DNA of 11,609 bases, from assembly GCA_947176635.1 (NCBI GenBank), contig CAMWRJ010000010.1, positions 1-11,609 of the forward strand, given 5' to 3'. Made by a program: the position numbers and the translations under genes. Shown here piece after piece: positions 7,713-11,609 of the stretch. This stretch comes from an uncultured Mycoplasmataceae bacterium. GTDB lineage: Bacteria; Bacillota_I; Bacilli_A; Mycoplasmatales; Mycoplasmoidaceae. The stretch's first letter is position 1. The number at the start of each line of letters is the position of its first letter. The notes under the pieces were generated by a model. The model searched no databases. It saw only the letters and a program-made list of their open reading frames with translations, and was not told the origin of the DNA.

Positions 7713-7758
7713 CAGCAACTATATATAAATTGATATATTTGCTGTTTTTTTTTTTTTT
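7713..7758 (+). terminator. Hairpin plus T14 tract, terminator-shaped on the plus strand, inside a minus-strand promoter region
   Basis: CAGCAAcTATAT (7713-7724) pairs with ATATAtTTGCTG (7733-7744) with one mismatch and an 8-nt loop, followed by 14 consecutive T (7745-7758). It is a textbook intrinsic terminator for plus-strand transcripts, yet no plus-strand gene ends here. On the minus strand it forms an A14 tract just upstream of the short paralog's core promoter. Confidence 0.6.
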
Positions 7759-7792
7759 AGTTTTGAGTCCAAAATTTCTATCATTTACAATT

Positions 7793-7820
7793 AAAAATGT
7801 ACTAGCTATTAACTAGTACA
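7793..7820 (-). terminator. Rho-independent terminator of the large repeat/LRR gene
   Basis: TGTACTAG (7798-7805) pairs with CTAGTACA (7813-7820) around the 7-nt loop CTATTAA. On the minus strand TTTTT follows (7793-7797). It starts 20 nt past the stop codon at 7840. Confidence 0.85.
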
Positions 7821-7839
7821 CATTATTATTTATAAATAA

Positions 7840-10800
7840 TTAAGATTGTACAAATGATGAAACATTTTTATCATTACAATTTGCATATTTTAAAGCTACT
7901 AATTCATTTTTAACTTCAGAAGTTAAAACATAGATTTTCATTTTACTTGATCCATTAAATCCTCAATATTCAGGTTTAATATAGTTTCTGTATCTGATGT
8001 TAATAAAATTTAATCTTTCTAAACTAGTACAATAATCAAATGTTCCATCTTTAATTGTTATTGTACCTGTTGAATATACATTAACAACTCTTAATTTATC
8101 ACAACCTCTAAGTGATCTATATTTTAATTCAGATAATGTACGTGGGAAGTTTAATACTGTTAAACCTTTACATTCACCAAATGCATATTCACCAATATTT
8201 CTTAATCCTTCATTAAAATAAACACTTGTTAATGTTCTAATATCATAAAAAGCATCATCATAAATATCAGTTACACTACTAGGAATTGAAATAGAAGATA
8301 ATTTAGTTCCTCTAAATGCATAAGCACCAATTCTTGTAATTCCTTCTGATAATGTTACACTACTTAAATTACTACAATACTCCATTGCTCCAGTATCAAT
8401 ATAAGTTACTGTACTAGGAATAACAATTCTTTGTAAGTTCTTATTATTTCTAAAAGCATAATAACCAATTTTGGTACATTTTCTTGGAATATTAACTGAT
8501 GTTAAAGTATTACCATTCGCTCTAAATCCAGTAATTTCAGTTCCATTTCATTCAAATCATTCATATGAGTGTTCTGAATAATAACTAAAGTTAGTAATTG
8601 TTACAACATTATTTGAAATACTTGCATAAGAATAAGAATCAAATGAATATTTATAATATGATGGAGCATTAAATGTAATTCTAATATTACCAGAACTGTA
8701 TTCCACATTACTAATTTGGCTAGAACTTCAACTTCCAGGACCAGTTACTGATTTTGATAAATTATTTGAAATTAGTGTTTTCAGTGAAGATTGATTATTT
8801 CTAATATAAGTTGAAAAATCACCAGATGTGTAGTTATAAGTTGAAATTATGTTTTGAATACCAGAACGCACACTTGCTAAATTAGAAAATCTAATACTTG
8901 TTCATAAATTTAAGTTTTTTACATTAATAATAGCTTCTGTTGAATTATTTGTAATTGTTATATTTGAATTTGACTCAATGATATATTTTTTATTAACAGC
9001 ATTTAATTTAATGTTTAAAGTATTATTAGAATTTAGTGAAATATCTAAAATATCGTTTTCATTTAGACTATCAGTTTCTGAAATTAATAATTTACTTGCT
9101 ATTGCTGTTTTAAATGCTGCAGCATTATTAGTTATATAATTTTTAAAATCGTTAGGTGTGTATTGATTAGATCTAATAATGTTTGATATATAGTTGTAAA
9201 GTTCATTAATATTATAAAAATTAATTCCTTGATAATAAACTAAATTATTGACTGTTAATGTATCATTACTAAATGTAATATTTGCACTACTTGGTACAAC
9301 ATATTTAATATAATCAACATTTAATGTAATTTCTAATTTATAATTTTCATTAACTATAACACTTAAAATATTACTTAATTCAATTGGGGTATTATTAGTT
9401 GTCATTAAATTATCAACAATTAAATTTTTAATATTATCTGTGTTAGTTACATTTACATAATCTTTAAATTCATCAGCTGTTAATTTAGAATTGTTTATTG
9501 TGTTTTGTAAAGTATTAAATAATAAATCAATATCAACAAATTCAATAGTCGAATAATAATTTAAATCACTAATTGTTAGTGTTGTATTTGTTAGTGTTAT
9601 ATGGTTATTAGTTGTAATTGAATATTTTAAATAATCTGCATCTAATTCAATATCTAATACATTTGTGGTATTATCAAAATTAATATTGATTATTTTATCT
9701 ACACTTAATGTTTCATTTTCTGAAATATATAAATTATTTGCTATTAAGTTTTTAAATGAATCAATATCAGCACTTAAATAACTTTCAAATTCTTCAATTG
9801 TATATTGATTGTTTTTAATTTGATCTTGAATAGCATTAAATAAGTTATCTAAATTATCAAAATCATATGCTTTATAATAATTTAAGTTTTTAATTAACAG
9901 ATCTGTGTTTTCTAATTCAATATTTATATTTGATGTAAGATTATATTTAATATACTCACCATTTAATGATACTCTTAAAACATCATCGGTTTCAAAGCTA
10001 ACGTTGATGATTTGATTTAATGAAATTGTGTCTGTTTCAGAAATATATAAATTAGCTGCTATATGATTTTTTAATAAATCAAGATTGTTATTTAGTTCAT
10101 TAACAGTATATTTACTTGTATCTATAAAAGATTGTAAACTACTAAATAAATCATCTAATTTTATTAAATCTACAATTCTAAAGAATTTTAAATTTTGAAT
10201 TGTTAGTGTATCAAATGAAAAAATAACATTTTCAGTGTTTTGTGCACTATAGATTACATAATTTGAATCTAATGAAATTACTAAATTATCATTTTCAAAA
10301 TTAATGTTGATAATTTTATTAATATCAATTGTTTGATCTGCTGAAATATATAAATTATTAGCAACTAATCTTTTTAATGTTTCTAAATTTTTACTATCTT
10401 TTACAAAATCTAAAAATTCATTGCTACTAAATTTTTGATTATCAATAAATTCTTGTATGTGATTAAATAATTCTGATAAATTTTCAAAATTAATGTATTT
10501 GTATAAATTTAAATTTGAAATTAATAATTCACCATTTTCATTAACTGAAACATTTGATATTACACTTGCTAATTTAAATCTATATGCTGAAGTAGGTGAA
10601 ATTTTTAAAACATTATCAATTGGGTTATATTCAATATTTTCAATTTTGCTAACTTCAACATTAATATTGTTTATATCTACTAAATTAGTGCTAACATAAT
10701 TTTTAAATTCAACTGAATTCACTCAATTCATAAAATTATTTTCATCATATTTAAATGTATCAATTGTAGCTTGAATTCTATTAATGAATGATGTAATATT

Positions 10801-11562
10801 ATTTTCATTAAATTGAATATATGAATAGAAATCAAGATCAATTAATAAAATATTACCATCTTCATAAAAATTAGAATTTGATAAAAACTTATATCCTGAA
10901 TTTGGAATAATTTTTAATGTATATATTTCATTATTATCTTTAATAATTTCTAATCCACTAATATAATCATTTACTAGATTGTTATTTAATAATGTATTTA
11001 AATTACTATAAATTGCATTAACTAAATTTTGATATTCTTCATCTTTAGTTTCAATATGTTCTAATCAAGACATATAATTTATGTTTTGTTGTAATAGATA
11101 TGTATTAATATTTTGTTTTAATGCAATTAATACTTCATTACTAAATTCAATAACTTTATTAAAATTAATCATTAATTCTTTTCTTTTAATTGAATAATCG
11201 TTGCTATCATTTTCATTATTGCTTCAACCTAGAACATAATCATTATTAGCAATTAATTTAATGCTATATGAATCACTAGCTTGTAATTTGTTAAATTCTA
11301 TATCACTAAAAATATTATTAATTCCTAATAATTTGCAAACTCAATTTATAATTTCTGTTTTTTGATTTGATTCTGAAACATTATTTAAAGCATTGAATGT
11401 TAATTTATTTGCTTGCATTTGTAAAATAATTTTTTCTTTAAATTTGTCTAATTGATCACTTGTAAATAATTCTTCTAAAAAGAAATCAGATTTTGACATT
11501 TTAAAAATTATTTTATTTTTACTAAATTCAACAATATCTGAATTATATTCACTACTAAATTC
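7840..11562 (-). CDS. Large repeat-module surface protein with C-terminal BspA-like LRR domain (N-terminus missing)
   Basis: One uninterrupted frame of 1240 aa, with UGA as Trp (for example 7963, 8902, 10723), ends in TAA at 7840-7842. The start lies beyond the contig end; the ATG at 11577 is adapter sequence and the GTG at 10722 is internal. About 1000 residues consist of tandem ~98-118-residue modules. Each has a helical half (pattern NLDNLFNAIQ...YT..EF..YL) ending in an anchor such as ANNLYISE, and a beta half (IININF...LNGEYIKY...LLIKNLNYY). Nine anchors are visible. An aromatic linker (YEWFEWNG) then leads to about six LRR_5/BspA units of ~23 residues (IPSSVTDIYDDAF, GLRNIGEYAFGEC) and a closing segment KIYVLTSEVKNEL. 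By analogy with the 587-aa paralog it should have an N-terminal membrane anchor. It is probably an extracellular stalk bearing an interaction domain; function is inferred. Confidence 0.88.
7960..8530 (-). repeat. BspA-type (LRR_5) leucine-rich repeats
   Basis: Within the large gene, units of about 23 residues follow the pattern 'L..I.IP..V..I...AF..C'. Recognisable cores are NIPRKCTKIGYYAF, VIPSTVTYIDTGAM, TLSEGITRIGAYAF, SIPSSVTDIYDDAF, YFNEGLRNIGEYAF, and a looser one around TFDYCTSLERLNF. This pattern is characteristic of Treponema/BspA-like LRRs. Confidence 0.85.
8560..11400 (-). repeat. Tandem protein modules of about 105 residues, eight intervals between nine anchors
   Basis: Anchor motifs, in protein order, are CKLLGI, NNNLVND, STNLVDI, ANNLYIS, AANLYIS, ANNLYIS, VDNLMTT, ASKLLIS and SNNLSKS. 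Intervals run from 98 to 118 residues, most between 101 and 110. The middle copies are the most alike; the outer ones are strongly diverged. Three copies (intervals 107 and 97) are in the 587-aa paralog and one is in the short paralog. I do not recognise the module as a named domain. Confidence 0.8.
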
Positions 11563-11609
11563 ATGTCTGTTATACACATCTGCCGATGCCGACGATAAGG
11601 AGCGTGTAG
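11563..11609. other. Untrimmed Nextera/Tn5 sequencing adapter at contig end (artefact)
   Basis: 11563-11581 matches the reverse-complement Tn5 mosaic end (CTGTCTCTTATACACATCT) at 17 of 19 bases. 11582-11595 matches the following GACGCTGCCGACGA at 12 of 14. Eight bases (TAAGGAGC) sit exactly where the i5 index belongs, and GTGTAG is the start of the P5 sequence. Base composition here is also far richer in GC than the rest. Genomic sequence ends near 11562. Confidence 0.93.

Noticed and set aside
7646..7839. Invertible promoter cassette flanked by inverted repeats
   Set aside because: The two inverted repeats seen (7713-7744 and 7798-7820) are unrelated to each other, and I found no matching pair flanking the segment; kept only as a question in the findings.
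10493..10699. Plus-strand open frame of 68 codons
   Set aside because: It is the antisense shadow of the repeat modules.
8902..10722. Independent 606-aa protein starting at a GTG
   Set aside because: Both ends are UGA Trp codons in a continuous larger frame; module periodicity continues across both.
11341..11577. Separate 78-aa protein starting at 11577
   Set aside because: Its start codon is adapter sequence, and its 'stop' is a UGA Trp codon inside the large repeat gene.
1..11609. tRNA or rRNA genes, CRISPR array, insertion sequence
   Set aside because: No cloverleaf-like GC-richer block, regular short direct repeats with spacers, or transposase motifs were seen in the sequence.

Overview
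This is a strongly AT-rich fragment of a Mollicutes (mycoplasma-type) genome that reads UGA as tryptophan. The decisive evidence is uvrA. It is one continuous 944-codon gene of normal family length only if its in-frame UGA codons are Trp, and the neighbouring genes behave the same way. An ispF-like gene (MEP isoprenoid pathway, absent from many mycoplasmas) plus BspA-type leucine-rich-repeat surface proteins fits a Malacoplasma (M. penetrans/iowae-like) or related lineage. That taxonomic call is inference.

Layout. (1) 1-446, plus strand: the C-terminal end of an LRR_5/BspA-like protein, followed by a hairpin terminator. (2) 447-643: a convergent intergenic region with three hairpins. (3) 644-4723, minus strand: a tight housekeeping operon, uvrA -> ispF -> ttcA-like, with gaps of 3 nt. 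(4) 4773-5087, minus: a small membrane-anchored protein with no clear Shine-Dalgarno site and a -10 box almost touching its start codon; its terminator hairpin sits directly in front of uvrA. (5) 5157-11562, minus: three paralogous surface-protein genes. The 587-aa protein has an N-terminal membrane anchor, three ~100-residue repeat modules and a C-terminal LRR. The next gene is short, with an anchor and one module, and appears frameshifted. The third encodes at least 1240 aa, with about nine module anchors and a C-terminal BspA LRR; its 5' end is missing. (6) 11563-11609 is not biological: it closely matches untrimmed Nextera/Tn5 adapter, index and P5 sequence, so the contig really ends near 11562.

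How the genes fit together. The housekeeping genes serve nucleotide excision repair (UvrA), isoprenoid precursor synthesis (IspF-like) and probably tRNA thiolation (TtcA-like). Around them lies a locus of likely surface-exposed, host- or cell-interacting proteins. These share one architecture: a Lys-rich cytoplasmic tail, a single membrane anchor without lipobox, a variable number of an unnamed alpha/beta module, then BspA-type LRRs. Module copy number (1, 3, about 9), a 14-nt homopolymer in one promoter region and a homopolymer-associated frameshift all suggest a diversifying surface-antigen family. No tRNA, rRNA, CRISPR array or insertion sequence was seen, and no gene-free stretch exceeds 300 bases.
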